A stretch of 64,000 nt of DNA from Bryopsis sp. KO-2023 (taxonomy: Eukaryota > Chlorophyta > Ulvophyceae > Bryopsidales > Bryopsidaceae), in assembly GCA_030272585.1 (NCBI GenBank), contig BSYQ01000017.1, forward strand, positions 248,001 to 312,000. Direction: 5' to 3'. This document shows positions 43,786-55,357 of this stretch, piece after piece. The notes beneath the pieces were generated by a model, which was not told the origin of the DNA, ran no database searches, and was given only the letters and a program-made list of their open reading frames with translations. Positions within the stretch are counted from its first letter, which is position 1; each line of letters begins with the position of its first letter. The position numbers and the translations under genes are program-made.

Positions 43786-45451
43786 GGCCAAAAATAATTG
43801 TACCAATATTTTTCGTGTTTTTGTTTTTCTACTTAGCAAGATGGAACAGAGAGGGGAAATATATTATTTTTTATTTTTACAGGAAAGAAAAAAAAATACT
43901 TCTCTTTTTTTTCTGTATTATTTTTCTTTTTCTATTTTTAGAATGAGCGCCGGAACTAGCAGCCGAAAATAGTATAGTGCTATTTAGTTGCTCTGAAAGA
44001 ACATATGTTTTTAAATTTGGCCTGGAATTATTATTATTTTTTTGCCACCCCTGGAAAAGGTTAAGAAAAAAATAGTTCTGGCCAAATTAATTTTGGTCGA
44101 AGTTTTGCGAAATTAATTTCGACTTAAAAAAAAGAAAAAGTTCCGCGAACAAAAAAAAAAGAAGTTCTTTTGGAGTACGTGTTTTAAGCATAAGAAAAAA
44201 AAAAAAGAAACCAAAACCACTGTACATATTTTTGGAGCGTGGCAGAGCTGTTTTTTTTTTGTTTTTTTTTTTTCAAATGGAAAAGTTTTCTTGCGACGAA
44301 AAATCCTGGTGAAAAAAAGAGAAAGTTGTATAACCAAAAGGGTTTCCCAAAAGAAAAAAAAAAAAAAGAAAAAAGGGAATGTGTTTAAAATTTTTAAGGT
44401 TCGGGAATCGACTCCAGACTTCGGTGATTGTTGGAAATGGAAAAAAAATAGTGTGAGAGAGAAAAAAAAGAAAGAGTGAGAGAAGTGTTGGAAGGAATTT
44501 ATAGTGGAATAAAAAGAAGAAAAAAAAAATGTATTATGATGATGGGTAAAGGGGGCTTGGAAGGATTTAAAAAAGTTGGTCAATGACAAGATGACAAAAA
44601 GGGGAAAAGGGGTGGGTGGGTGAATCCGACCGGAGAGTTTCCTGGGCAAAACTTTAGTGGAATTTCAATGTCAATGGAGGGAAACGGAGGGAAGGGAAGG
44701 GGGGGGGGGTGTTGTAAAAAGGGATTTCATGGTACTGACTGACCTTTGGATGTGAAAAACATTTCTTTCGTCATGTTTTTTTTTTGTAAGGGCAAGCAAC
44801 ATTCAAAATTTGTTAAATTTCTTTATGTGAGGGCAAGCAAAATTCACAACTTCTTAAATTTCTTTGTAGTGTAAACAGGTCTTTTTTTTTTGGTGGTGTG
44901 GGGGCAAATCGATTTGTGACTGCAATTGGGTCTCACTCCTGTTGTCTTCCAGAATGGATCCCCCAAAAAAAACTAGAAAAAGAAGAAAAAAAAAACAGAG
45001 AACAAAACAAGCTTTGACAAATCACGCCCGTCCTGGGGTGCAACCGTCGTTGACTGAACCAAACCCTTAGCGACCTCGTCCTCTCCCCCACCCTCCCCCC
45101 CCAACAAAAAATCGAAATAACACGAAAAAACACGAAATAACGCTCACTTTTGCTGTGGGTTGTGATTATGGATCGGTTGGAGGATGGTGGCGTTACAGCC
45201 AATCCAACGTTGCGAACGGGTCAACAGGGCAGTACGTTCATCACGTGAGCATTGTACCATTCTCGCCCTTGGAAAACCGACCATCCATTGCTGAGTTCCC
45301 CCTTGTCGCGCGCGTTGAAAATTTTTGGGGGCTTCACATCACAGGACGCTAACAGGGTTAACAGGAGAAAATACATGAAAGGGAGTGTGGGGCTCGTCCG
45401 TGTTTGTTTTTAAATTATTTTTTGGGTTGAGTTTGCTCGGAGAAGAACGAA
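43786..45451. other. Intergenic, strongly AT- and homopolymer-rich
   Basis: A and T runs dominate and the open frames (for example 44,113-44,649) are Phe/Lys low-complexity. Two imperfect copies of gagggcaagcaa(a)attca lie near 44,790 and 44,830. The last 250 bases, GC-richer, are the likely IWR1 promoter. Confidence 0.5.
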
Positions 45452-46328
45452 ATGGCCGAAGCTGGGTTGGATCCTCCGTCAACGTCGACGGGCGAAATGA
45501 ACGATGTTACGTCTTCTGTTACCATCGTGGAGGGGGGAAAGTACGTGAGAGTGAAAAGAAGGCGGGACGAAGCCCCCGTGGACGATTTCGGTGAGACGGC
45601 AGCGAATTCCATCGGATCCCAACGGCGCTGGAACTCCAAGCCATTTTTATTTTTTTTCCTTCTCGTGAGAAGCGTGTGTACGATGTTGTTTGGGATGGTC
45701 GGGGAAAAAGACCCATGACGAGGGAAATAAGAAAAGATATACGAGAGCTCATGTTCGGTTGTGAGGCCTGTCCCTCCGCGCAACAGGGACGTCAGGGGCG
45801 ATCTTCAGCTGCTTCCTTTTAATTTCTGGAGTTGGGTCTGCTTTCGCCCATGCCGTTCAGAATCGATGTCTGGTCGTTGTCTTTCGCAGCATGTGAATCT
45901 GGCTTCCTGTTTTCTTCTGCGCAGTGATGACGAGACGAGCTCGACGTCCAACGACGCGACCCTCCAAGCGGATGAACGTGGATCTGGGTCTGCTGGAAGA
46001 CATCCGAAAGCTGGAGATAAACAGCGACGGCCAGTTCGCTGCGACGGAAGAGGATAGCTTCGGAGTCGTGCGTCGACAGACATTTAAACGCGTCGGGACG
46101 CTTTCCGTCGCAGAACTCAAGGTTCGAAAGAAAAAAAATTAACCTTCTAGTTGTTTTTTCAACAGAATTTTGAAACTATTGCAACTCTCCATGCACACCC
46201 CCCTCCCCCCCCCCCCCCAAAAAAAAAAAAAAAAGAAGAAAAAGAAAAAGTGTCATGGACTTGGTTGTGAAGTTTGGGAGTTCATCAGAGTTGTCTTGAA
46301 TGTGTTGAGGAAAAAAAAAAAAATAATA

Positions 46329-46366
<38 letters not shown>

Positions 46367-48821
46367 AAATTTTGGAATCAATATTAGTGTAGCATGACTA
46401 AAGAAGAGATAACACTTGATGACATACCTCCCTCCTCCCCCTTTCTAGAAAAAAAAAACCCTCTCCAGAGAGAATTATTATTTTTTCTTGTCATGTCATC
46501 TTTGATTTTTATTGCTTTTTCGTTTCCCCCCCCCCTCCTTTTAGAATCAAGTTTCGGCGGCGAGGAAGTTGAAGAAAATGATGGGCGAAATGGATCGGCC
46601 GTTTCGAGGGAAAATTGTGAGCAAAGACATAGTCCCGTCCTACAGAATTCAATCGATGATAGAAAGTCGGAGAGAAGCAAGCCAGAATGCAATGAGGGAC
46701 AAGGTGAGTGTGTTTTATATACGAAAAAGAATACGACACTGATTGTGTTGGACTCGAAAATAAAACTGGAAAATCAATGATTTCGAATATACAAATGAAA
46801 GTTACATGTGCAAAACTACTTTTTTTTCTTTTCTTCTTTTATTTTTTGAGGGGATGCCCACGTGTGCGAAAGTGCCAATTCATGGGTTGTGTTTGAATTT
46901 TTTTCTTAAGTTTTGTACGTGTGTTTTGCTGAAGCGATTATGCCGGGGCAAATAGATTCAAATATATATGTATATACATATATATATATATAATTTATTA
47001 CTTTTTGTGAAATTAGAGTTAACACAGCATTTGCTTGATTTTGTTTTTTTTTTGGAAAAGCTACGAGAGCGTAGGGATGCCAGACCTTTCTCCAAAAGCA
47101 AAGAAGAAATCATTGCGAATTTGATGGAACGGTTCGCGGAGAAAGCCAGGCAGCAGAATCCCACCACCGGCGAGCTGTTGTTTCGGGCATACTGTGGCAA
47201 AGACATGCTTCGTGAGCAAAAAAAAATATAAATAAAAAAAATTAATGAATAATAAGGAAAAAAAAAGAATTAAAAAATATATATATTGAAAAGGAACGTC
47301 CTCTGTGTTTTTGTTTCCCCCTTTTTTTCATTCTTTCTTCTTGTGTCGTTCTGGATAGAGAATAAAATTGATATGTTTTTTCTATTTGTTTTTTTCCAAT
47401 TCTTAAAACAAGCACATCGTGGAGAATAGATAAAAACGAAATTATCCTGAATAATCGGTTCTTTTCAACAATTTTTTTTTTTTCTTCTTTGGGGGTTGAT
47501 TTCTGTTGTTGCTGCTATTAGCTGAAGAAAGGAGGAAACTGCGTGACATGTACCCGGATCTCCACGAACGGTACAAAGCTCTGTACAATTTGACAGAGGA
47601 GGAGATTGCTGCGGAGGATGCAGAAGAGGGAGAATACGTATACGATTACTACGTGCGAAGCCAAGAGGATGGCAATGAGGTTTGTTTTATTTTTTTTAAA
47701 AAAAAGACTTTTTTTTTGGATTTTGCAGTAATGCTTTTTTGGGGTACTTAACCCCACTTTCCTCCGCAAATCGAGAATGACTGGTTTGGTACCTAGTTTC
47801 GTATTGTGTTTTTTTGGATAAAACTGTTGGAAAAATACATGAATAACTAATATATGTACAACCAAATAATATCCGAATCCCCATATTTTAGTCTATTTCA
47901 CACAACACGGTTCAAAACTTTAATATTCTTAAATTTTTTATTTTACCTTTCTTTTCTTAGTTTTTCACTTTACGGGAAAATATGTGCACATTTTCCCTTA
48001 TTTTTTTTTAAATAATTAGCAGTTATGATTTTTCACCTGCGATTGTTCTTAGGATGACCTCGTTGCAGAATATGGAGTCTCCGATGATGATGAAAATGGA
48101 TCCGAAGATTCCAATGCTGAAAACTGGCATGCGAATGACTACCCAGAAGAAGAGGATGACGAAATTGACGATGACCCCTTTGACCAAGCTCTTTCACAAG
48201 ACTCAGAGGTAAAAAAAATAAAAAAAGGGGGGGGGGGAGGAGGAAAGTACTCAAAATGAGATGAAATGAAGAAGAAACACTGGCTTTCTTACAATTTCGT
48301 TCGAGTGGTTATAAATATATATTAGGGATGTTCAGCAATTCAACGATAGCACTATTTCGACGTTATTACTAATCGAAATAGCGTCGTTGGGGCGAGTCGT
48401 GGGCGAAAACGATAGCAAAACACGCTATTTCGCTTAGTAATAACGTCGAAATAGTGCTATCGTCGAATTGCTGAACATCCCTATTGAAGCCACCCTTACC
48501 ACCATCAGCAGCTCAAAAAAAATTTAAACCAGGAGGTGCCCTCTTCGAACTGATTTTTTCGGATCCTAGTCGTATATGTTTTTGGAATGATGAGGGAAGC
48601 ATGCAGAGATTTGTTTTTGCTGCTCTTCCCTTCTGTTAGTTTTGGTCGGTGGGAAATTTTTGCGTACTTTTTGTCATTTTTTTAGTCATTTTCTAGCCTC
48701 TCTTTGTTTCTCTCAAAATAACTGTGTCATTTTGTGTTTAAAATTAATTTTCTTTTCTTGTATGTTTTTGTTTTTGTAATAGATTGACTCGGAGTCTGAA
48801 GATGGTATGGGTTTTCGCTGA
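45452..48821 (+). CDS. IWR1: RNA polymerase II nuclear import factor IWR1
   Basis: IWR1 (SLC7A6OS in animals) binds assembled RNA polymerase II in the cytoplasm and carries it into the nucleus. Seven exons (45452-45590, 45925-46121, 46545-46703, 47061-47211, 47522-47679, 48053-48208, 48783-48821) join in phase to give 332 residues. The short N-terminal KYVRVKRRR motif matches the family's IKRKR-type start, which also resembles its import signal. The diagnostic C-terminal Iwr1 domain reads EGEYVYDYYVRSQEDGNE, then SEDSNAENWHANDYPEEE and a long acidic end (DDEIDDDPFDQAL). The middle is basic and helical. All junctions have GT-AG borders. The last intron contains a MITE. Overall similarity outside the signature motifs is low, as is usual for this family. 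Confidence 0.88.
48324..48482. mobile_element. Fold-back MITE in IWR1 intron 6
   Basis: A 159-bp element whose two arms of roughly 60 bp are near-perfect inverted repeats starting AGGGATGTTCAGCAATTC. The arms share the word gatagcactatttcgacgtt and differ at only two or three positions. Direct repeats of ATT flank it, which may be the target duplication. There is no coding capacity. Superfamily is not certain from these ends. Confidence 0.85.
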
Positions 48822-50659
48822 GAGGAAGGTTTTCTTTTTTTGTTTTTTTTTGGATTGATGGAGGAAGTCTATCAGGGGAAAAAAAAAACAAAGAAAAAAG
48901 AAACTCGCAAATTTAAGAAAGCGGGGTAGAAAAGGAGCCGATTATTTTTCTTCGAATCTTTTTTGGGGCCCCTGATTTTTTTGTTTTACGGAGGAAGGGG
49001 AATGGTGTAAAAGAAAATCTAAATTTTTGAAAGAAAAAAGCAAAAAAAGCCGGAAAAAAAGAAAAGAAAATGTTTAAAGGTTTGATAATTAAACGTATTT
49101 GTTGTAGAGTACGGAAGGAGGGAGGGGTAAAAAAACTTTCAATACGGAGGGAAGGGTGTGTCACTTTTCTTGTTTTCGTGGTTCATGTAAGTTTTCAACA
49201 ACAATGTTGATCCCGATTTCTTTTCTTTTATTTTTATTTATTTTATGCATAGTTCTGGCATTTGCTGCTTTTGTTTAGTTTTGGTTGCGTTTCTTGTTAT
49301 GCTGTGGCTGCCTTTTTTCCAGGAAAAAAACTTGAGAAAAGAAAAGAAAGAAAAAAAATCGTCCACAGATGCTGGTTTCTTTTATTTTCTACGAGTGTTA
49401 AGAATGTTTACCTGACCATTGCAGGGCTCCCCTACCCACCCCCCCCCCAAAAAAAATAGAAATTCAAAATTCAAAAGTTCAAATTGCAACACTGCAAAAA
49501 TTAGTGCACTTTAGGAGGATTTTGAATCGAAACTTTTGACACTGTTATATAAAATCACATCTGTGTTCAAATGGATTGAGGCGTCGACAATATAATAAGA
49601 ATATATGTTTTGCCCTCCATGAACGCAGTGAAAATTTTGAACAGACGAAAAAGAACCCAACCCAATCCGTGAAGGAATCGTATTTCTCAAGATCTATGCA
49701 TATCAATCATGCCACAAAAAGTTCGTGCATGGACCTTTTCGGAATTTCGATGGTCAAAAGAAATCAATCGTGCATGAAACATTTTTTAAGAATTAAAAAA
49801 AAATAAAATGATACCATGGGATTGCTTAGACTCGAACCCACGACTCAAGGGTCATTTTTTTGGGAAAAAATGTGTTTAATCTATCTATATTTTGCTTTTC
49901 TTTTTTTAGTTTCTCAGATAGAATCGGATTACTACCTATTAGGCTTTTGGCCTCCACCTTTTATGTGCATACACAGCCAATTGCTTGAATATTTAACAGA
50001 TTCGGCATTTTCCCCACATTTATGATTTTGTTTTTCAAAGGGCCCTTGTGAGTTTGGCTCTTCTGGATCGAGAATCACCATTTCGTATTGTTTTGGAAAT
50101 TGGGCGTTGGGAGTTTTTCCATTTCATGAGAATTTAACTGTGGTTTGTGTAAGATTATGGGCCAACATGATTTCTGGTTTTAGATGAGTCTGTAAGGGAA
50201 AAAGATTTTATTGTTGTGAGATGTGACGATAACACACTAAGTTTTCCGTTCTGGAAGCACCATGTGGCTGATACTGCATGAAACTGTATCCTGGTACAAA
50301 GAAATCCACACCAAGACTGATTGTTGCCCAACTAATGCTTCATTGGCAAGCCTTGGAATCCAGAAGGGCTCAGCATTGGTCAAACTAAGAGTCAGCCGGG
50401 TTATTTTACCTATAAAGGCTTTTCAGTTTGGTTATTTTTACACTTTATGTTTGTTTGTTTTTTGGCATCGTGGTGGGTGATCTCCTCCTTGTTTTTTTTT
50501 CAATCAATAATCAATAATTACTATCGATCAATCAATCAATGATTACATGTTGCCTGATTGTTGTCAATAATCACAATACGGCAAAAAAAAGAGGCCGTAA
50601 CCCCCCCATATTGCTTTTACCCTGGAGAATGGCGATTCTCCTCCACAATGTAATTTATG
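48822..50659. other. Intergenic, no gene seen
   Basis: AT-rich, with a C run and A run near 49,440 and simple (atca)n repeats near 50,520. Short frames lack any domain. Confidence 0.5.
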
Positions 50660-50663
50660 TTTG

Positions 50664-50918
50664 TGTACAGTTGCACTCATGTTTTCCCAATCCTTGCGTG
50701 AAACGAGCTGTGGATCGTTTGAGTCTTTTACACTGTTAGTTTGTTCCGAGTTCCCTTCCGATAAATACCTTCCCCAGTTTCTGTCAAGCGTCGTTTCACA
50801 TCCATTCCAGTAACCTAACTTCCTCACATCGATCTAACCCTTCCCTCCTCTCGATCGTCTAACTTCCTCACAACAATCTAATTCCGATAATCAGACTGTA
50901 ATCAGACTGTGTGGAACA
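50664..50918 (-). repeat. LTR of second Ty3-like element (3' in element sense)
   Basis: 255 bp, matching 55,331-55,585. Preceded by tttg. Confidence 0.94.
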
Positions 50919-51085
50919 TGGGCCCAACCTCGCCTGATTTCCACTGTGAGAGACTCCGAAAGAAAAAAGGGATGACGAGTCATCACTAAAAAAGAAAAGG
51001 CTTTTGAAAATTCGGTTGCGTGCAACCCTTGGAGGGGACTGTCTGAGAACCCGAAAAAAATAATAAAAAAAATGAGATAGTAGGC

Positions 51086-54000
51086 CTACGTGTTGGGGGG
51101 CCAGTCGAAATCGTCAGCCGCATGCCAAGGTTGACGTCCATGGTAGCGCTGGAGGTGATCTTGGTGGTAGATGCCGCGAGGGCGGCGGCCGGGTCCCGTT
51201 CTGGGCGTGAGCTCGGCTGTGCTCCACAGGGACCCCGTGAGTTGTTGTACCAATCGAAGGGGGCCCCGCCAGTGGGGCTGGAGCTTGTCTTCTCTCTTCG
51301 CTGCTTGGACTGCGTCATAGTGCCACACCAGGTCACCTGGGTGGAGTTCTTGGGGGACGACCTTGCGTAGGCTGTTCCTGTAGGCGCGTTGTTTGTTTGC
51401 TCGTTCCCGTGCAGTCCATTGTGTGGCCGCAGAGCTGGTCCAAAGCTGCTGGGGGGAGGCGCCGGTGGTGCTGTTCGGCGTAGTATTGATGGCCCGCACG
51501 GCAGCCTCGAGGTGATGGGGCCATTCGTGGGTGCTGTTGTGCAGAAGTTTTTTGATGCGGTCCTCGAGGGTGCGATGGAAACGCTCCACCAAACCATTGG
51601 AATTGTGTTTGTGTGGGGGGGTGTAAATCAGTTCGACGCCTTTGTCTTTGCTCCAGGTGCGCATGGCGTTCGAACTGTTGTAGCCGGCCCCATCGAGGAT
51701 GAGGAGCACAGGGTAGCCGTGGTTGCTGGCCCAGCGATCCAAAGCGGCCATGATGGTGTCCGACGTCACGGTTTTGGAGGCCATGGCCTGGCTGCGTCGA
51801 GTGCAACTGTCCACGACGCAGGTGATGAATTTCTCGCCAGTGGTAGCTGGCGTGAGGGGCCCTATAACATCCAGATGAAGCACAGTGCCGGGGGAATCAC
51901 CGTAAGGCAGTTGGCCCCAGGGACGGCGTTGGGTGAGGGGGCGAAAAATGGCGCAGGTGGGGCAGGTGGCGACGACCTCAGAAATGACGTTTTTGGGGAT
52001 AGTGTGACCGGCCTGTTGGGCGTGGAGGTGTGTCTTCTGAACACCCCAGTGCTCCTTGCGGTGGAGGTTCCAGGCCTGTTGGTGGGGTGTGAGGGTGATG
52101 GTGGTGTTGACGGTTGGTGGGTCCATGGAGGTGGGGCGACTGAGGAGGTCAGCAGCAACGTTAGTGGACCCTGGGAGAAATTCGAACGTTGTGTGGGTTT
52201 CGTTACCCAGTATCCAGGCCCAGAGGCGGCCCACCCTTTTGTCGTTTTTCCCGAGTCCTCCTGTTCGCATCTGCTCGGCGAGGGCCTGATTGTCAGTGCG
52301 TAGAGTGGTGGGGGTGTTACCGCGATACGCCGCCGTTTTCTGGAGGGCCCATTTGACGGCTTTCAGCTCGCCTAGGAACGACGATGTGGGTTCCGTGAGA
52401 CGAGTGCTTCCAAAATCGATGAGGTGGGTTTTGTCTTGAGTGTCGTGGGCGAATAGAATGTAGCCCGCGTGGTCACCGGACCAATCGGTCTCGAGTGTGA
52501 AAGTTCGTGCTGTGAGGCCTGGGAGGGCGAGATCCGTTTGGTGGTCGACGGCGTAGGCGATGAAGGTTTGGAGTTCCTTCTGGACGTCGTTTTTCCATTG
52601 TGTGATATCAGGGGCATCGGTGTATGCTGCCAGGAGCTTTCTGAGGGTGTCGAGGTGATGTTCCAGCTTGGGGATGGTTTTCCTGCAATATGAGAAAATA
52701 CCAATGATCCTGGCGAGGTCAGTGGTGTCGTTGATAGGGCCGAGTTCGGTTAGTTTTTCCTTGAGAAATGGTTTGTGGGACCATTGGCCGTCGTGGAGGT
52801 GGTAGCCGAGGAACTCGACTTCCTGTGCGAGCCAGGTCACTTTTTGGTAGTTTACTTTTAGGCCGTATTCGTGGAGGACCGAAAACACTTCGTGGAGCTT
52901 CTTGTGGAGTTCCCCCGCAGTAGGGGCGCCGAGTAAGATGTCGTCTGCGTATATCACGCAATCCAAGTGTCCGAGTATGCTTGTGATCCTGTCTGAGAAG
53001 AGAGTTGGGCTCCAGCACCAGCCTTGGGGGAGGCGATTCCACTTGTATCGCCGCCCCTGCCACGTAAAGGAGAAGAGGGGCGACAGTTCAGGTGATATCG
53101 CGAGCCCAAAGAAAGCGTCCTTGAGGTCTATTTTTGCATAAACCTTCCACTCGGCCTTGACTTTCCAGATGGTGCGCCATGGGTCGGAGAAAACCATGCC
53201 CAACTTTTTGAAATATCCGTTGAGGCGTCGAAAGTCGTTAGTGAAACGATAAGTGCCGTCTTCCTTGGCGATGGGAAGTAATGGGTTGAAGAACGCTGAT
53301 TCTGATGAAGGTGAGAGGGAAAGGTACCCACGGTCGACATAGAGCTCCAGTTGCTTGGTGACTGCGTTTCTGTCGACGACCTTGTCGACAGAGTATTCCG
53401 TTCGTAGTCCTGCATCGCCTGGTTTCGTCCAATCCATTTCGTCCGGTCGTATTTGGAGCGCCCTCATTTTATCGTTGATAGGGTGCGTGCTGAGGTCGCC
53501 GACGTCTGGGAAACGTTCCATGATATCAGTAGCAATGGCGTCGCCTGTAAGGTTGGGTGTGTCTGGCAGGGTGACCGCGTGGACTTTGGGGCGGTCGAGG
53601 CGGTGGACGACATGGTGCTGGGCGCCGTGGATGTTGATGAGAGGTGTGGTGGCCGTGAGCTGGTGGACGCGATCCGTCGAGTTCCAGACGTCGACGCGGA
53701 AGTGGCCAGCTTTAGTCGTCAATGCGCCTGTGACGAGTCCAGGTCGGTGTAGTGCAGGCGTGACGGTGGCCTGGCCGGCGACGTCCATTCGATAGGGTAA
53801 GTAAAGCCTCGTCCATTTTTTGGGTTCCAGAATATAGGGTTTGCCTGCTTGAAGCTGAATGCAGGTTTTTTTAGTGGAGAGTCCAGTTCCCTGGTGTACA
53901 GGCCAGAGTTGGGTAAGATGGACAGTGCCTTGTTGAGGTGCAATGGTGGGGTTAGTAGAAGTCACCACATGACATTTGATTGTCGCTCCTGTGGTGGTTT

Positions 54001-55357
54001 GGCAAATTTCGCCAAGGTTGGCGTTCACCGAGAGATTGAGCGCCTTTATCCCATCGATGCCCAGAATTGGAGTGGTCGTCGCATTTGTGACGAGCCATGT
54101 GACGAGGCTCGTGGCGTTCGACACTCCGACAGCGGTAGGCAGAAAAGCTTCCCCACTGACGACACTAGAGGAGCCGTTGAAGCCTTCGATGCGCTGTGGC
54201 GTTTGGAGGGTGGAACTGTAGGGGATCCCATACCTCTTGGCGATGGAGAGAGGAAGGAGGGACGCCTGAGATCCGGTATCGATCAGGCAGGATTTTAGTT
54301 GACAATTGTGGATGGTGATGGGTGTGTGGAGTAGGGATGGTGGTGGGGATACTGCTGCGTACTGCGAAGTGCTCTTTACAGTGTTAGTAATTTTGGGTGT
54401 TTGCTTTTTCTTCCTACAGTTTTTTTCCGAGTGGCCCTTCCACCCACAGTAGCCACATTGTTGATCCCTGTCCGCTTGGAGCGCAGCCACCGTGTCCTGA
54501 AGCCCTTTAAGCTGTGCCTGGAGTTCCGTCGTCGGGGTCGTTGAAACGACACTGCTCCACATCCATCGCAAAATCCATTCGCCAGTGGTGGTCGCGAGTG
54601 TGACGACCGGCAGCTTCCCCAAAGTGCGAAGAGACCCCTTGATCGTCTTGATGACACTCGAAAGCTTGAGGTAAGCGAAAGCGAGGACGTTTACCAGAAA
54701 GAACGCCAGGAACGCTCCAAAAAGCTGCGACAGCACATCCAGGCGTGACGAGAACCAATGGCGGGTCCGTTTGGGCATGGCGCCAAAAACGTCGAATGGG
54801 TCGTTGAAGAAAGTCCGCACTGCAGTGGACAGTGAAGAAGTGGCCTGGAAAAAAGCGCTGGTGAAAAGAGTGAGACAGGTATCCCATTTGGCGCATGTTT
54901 CTTTCTGTTTTCCATGTCCTGTAGGTAGTCGGAAAAAAGAAAACCACCCCGCCGTTTTGATGAGGGGGTCCTTTGCGCGGGGGTTGTCCCATTGGTGTTC
55001 CAGCTTGGGTGGAGGTGTAGGGTCGTCAGGTGGGGGTTGGTCACCGCGTTCGCGGATGTACCAGTGATTAGGGTGTTCGCGTAGTCGTCTCTCATCGCGG
55101 AGTTGCTCCGAGAGGGACATAACTTTTGCTCTGAGCTTCACTTTCTCTTTTTCCAACGCTGCCAATTCCTTGTCTTGAGCTGTCGCAAAAATGCCTCCGT
55201 CCACTGTGTGTATGCAGGTGGTCGAAACGAAAATGGTGAGCCAAGCGAGCAAGAGAGGTGAGAAGTATACTCTTTTTGTCGTTCTGGTAGCGTAGCGCCC
55301 AGAAACGTCTTCGGCTCCGAAACCATGCCATGTACAGTTGCACTCATGTTTTCCCAA
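51086..55357 (-). CDS. Second Ty3-like element: Gag-Pol polyprotein
   Basis: About 1,400 residues in one frame; the start is not fixed because the frame is already open at the LTR border. N-terminal part: a hydrophobic segment (LLLAWLTIFVSTTC), a coiled coil (LAALEKEKVKLRAKVMSLSE), then a second hydrophobic segment (FLAFFLVNVLAFAYLKL). Next come a CCHC zinc knuckle (CGYCGWKGHSEKNC) and an aspartic protease (CLIDTGSQASLLPLS). The reverse transcriptase has AKIDLKDAFFGLAI and YADDILL. The RNase H has LETDWSGDHAG and LRTDNQALAEQM. The integrase has an HHCC finger and a DDE core (LHLDVIGPL, LILDGAGYNSSN, NSNGLVERFHRTL). The membrane-type segments ahead of the zinc knuckle are unusual for Ty3-like Gag proteins. 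Confidence 0.9.
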   Translation of the reverse strand: MGKHECNCTWHGFGAEDVSGRYATRTTKRVYFSPLLLAWLTIFVSTTCIHTVDGGIFATAQDKELAALEKEKVKLRAKVMSLSEQLRDERRLREHPNHWYIRERGDQPPPDDPTPPPKLEHQWDNPRAKDPLIKTAGWFSFFRLPTGHGKQKETCAKWDTCLTLFTSAFFQATSSLSTAVRTFFNDPFDVFGAMPKRTRHWFSSRLDVLSQLFGAFLAFFLVNVLAFAYLKLSSVIKTIKGSLRTLGKLPVVTLATTTGEWILRWMWSSVVSTTPTTELQAQLKGLQDTVAALQADRDQQCGYCGWKGHSEKNCRKKKQTPKITNTVKSTSQYAAVSPPPSLLHTPITIHNCQLKSCLIDTGSQASLLPLSIAKRYGIPYSSTLQTPQRIEGFNGSSSVVSGEAFLPTAVGVSNATSLVTWLVTNATTTPILGIDGIKALNLSVNANLGEICQTTTGATIKCHVVTSTNPTIAPQQGTVHLTQLWPVHQGTGLSTKKTCIQLQAGKPYILEPKKWTRLYLPYRMDVAGQATVTPALHRPGLVTGALTTKAGHFRVDVWNSTDRVHQLTATTPLINIHGAQHHVVHRLDRPKVHAVTLPDTPNLTGDAIATDIMERFPDVGDLSTHPINDKMRALQIRPDEMDWTKPGDAGLRTEYSVDKVVDRNAVTKQLELYVDRGYLSLSPSSESAFFNPLLPIAKEDGTYRFTNDFRRLNGYFKKLGMVFSDPWRTIWKVKAEWKVYAKIDLKDAFFGLAISPELSPLFSFTWQGRRYKWNRLPQGWCWSPTLFSDRITSILGHLDCVIYADDILLGAPTAGELHKKLHEVFSVLHEYGLKVNYQKVTWLAQEVEFLGYHLHDGQWSHKPFLKEKLTELGPINDTTDLARIIGIFSYCRKTIPKLEHHLDTLRKLLAAYTDAPDITQWKNDVQKELQTFIAYAVDHQTDLALPGLTARTFTLETDWSGDHAGYILFAHDTQDKTHLIDFGSTRLTEPTSSFLGELKAVKWALQKTAAYRGNTPTTLRTDNQALAEQMRTGGLGKNDKRVGRLWAWILGNETHTTFEFLPGSTNVAADLLSRPTSMDPPTVNTTITLTPHQQAWNLHRKEHWGVQKTHLHAQQAGHTIPKNVISEVVATCPTCAIFRPLTQRRPWGQLPYGDSPGTVLHLDVIGPLTPATTGEKFITCVVDSCTRRSQAMASKTVTSDTIMAALDRWASNHGYPVLLILDGAGYNSSNAMRTWSKDKGVELIYTPPHKHNSNGLVERFHRTLEDRIKKLLHNSTHEWPHHLEAAVRAINTTPNSTTGASPQQLWTSSAATQWTARERANKQRAYRNSLRKVVPQELHPGDLVWHYDAVQAAKREDKLQPHWRGPLRLVQQLTGSLWSTAELTPRTGPGRRPRGIYHQDHLQRYHGRQPWHAADDFDWPPNT

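Noticed and set aside
44113-44649. 178-codon frame on the minus strand
   Set aside because: Almost entirely Phe/Lys/Ser low complexity from A and T runs.
49816-49858. B-box-like word gggttcgagtct on the minus strand, suggestive of a tRNA
   Set aside because: The flanking bases do not form a T-arm stem and no A box or acceptor stem is present at the right distance.
51389-52303. 304-codon plus-strand frame
   Set aside because: Antisense shadow of the integrase part of the retrotransposon polyprotein.
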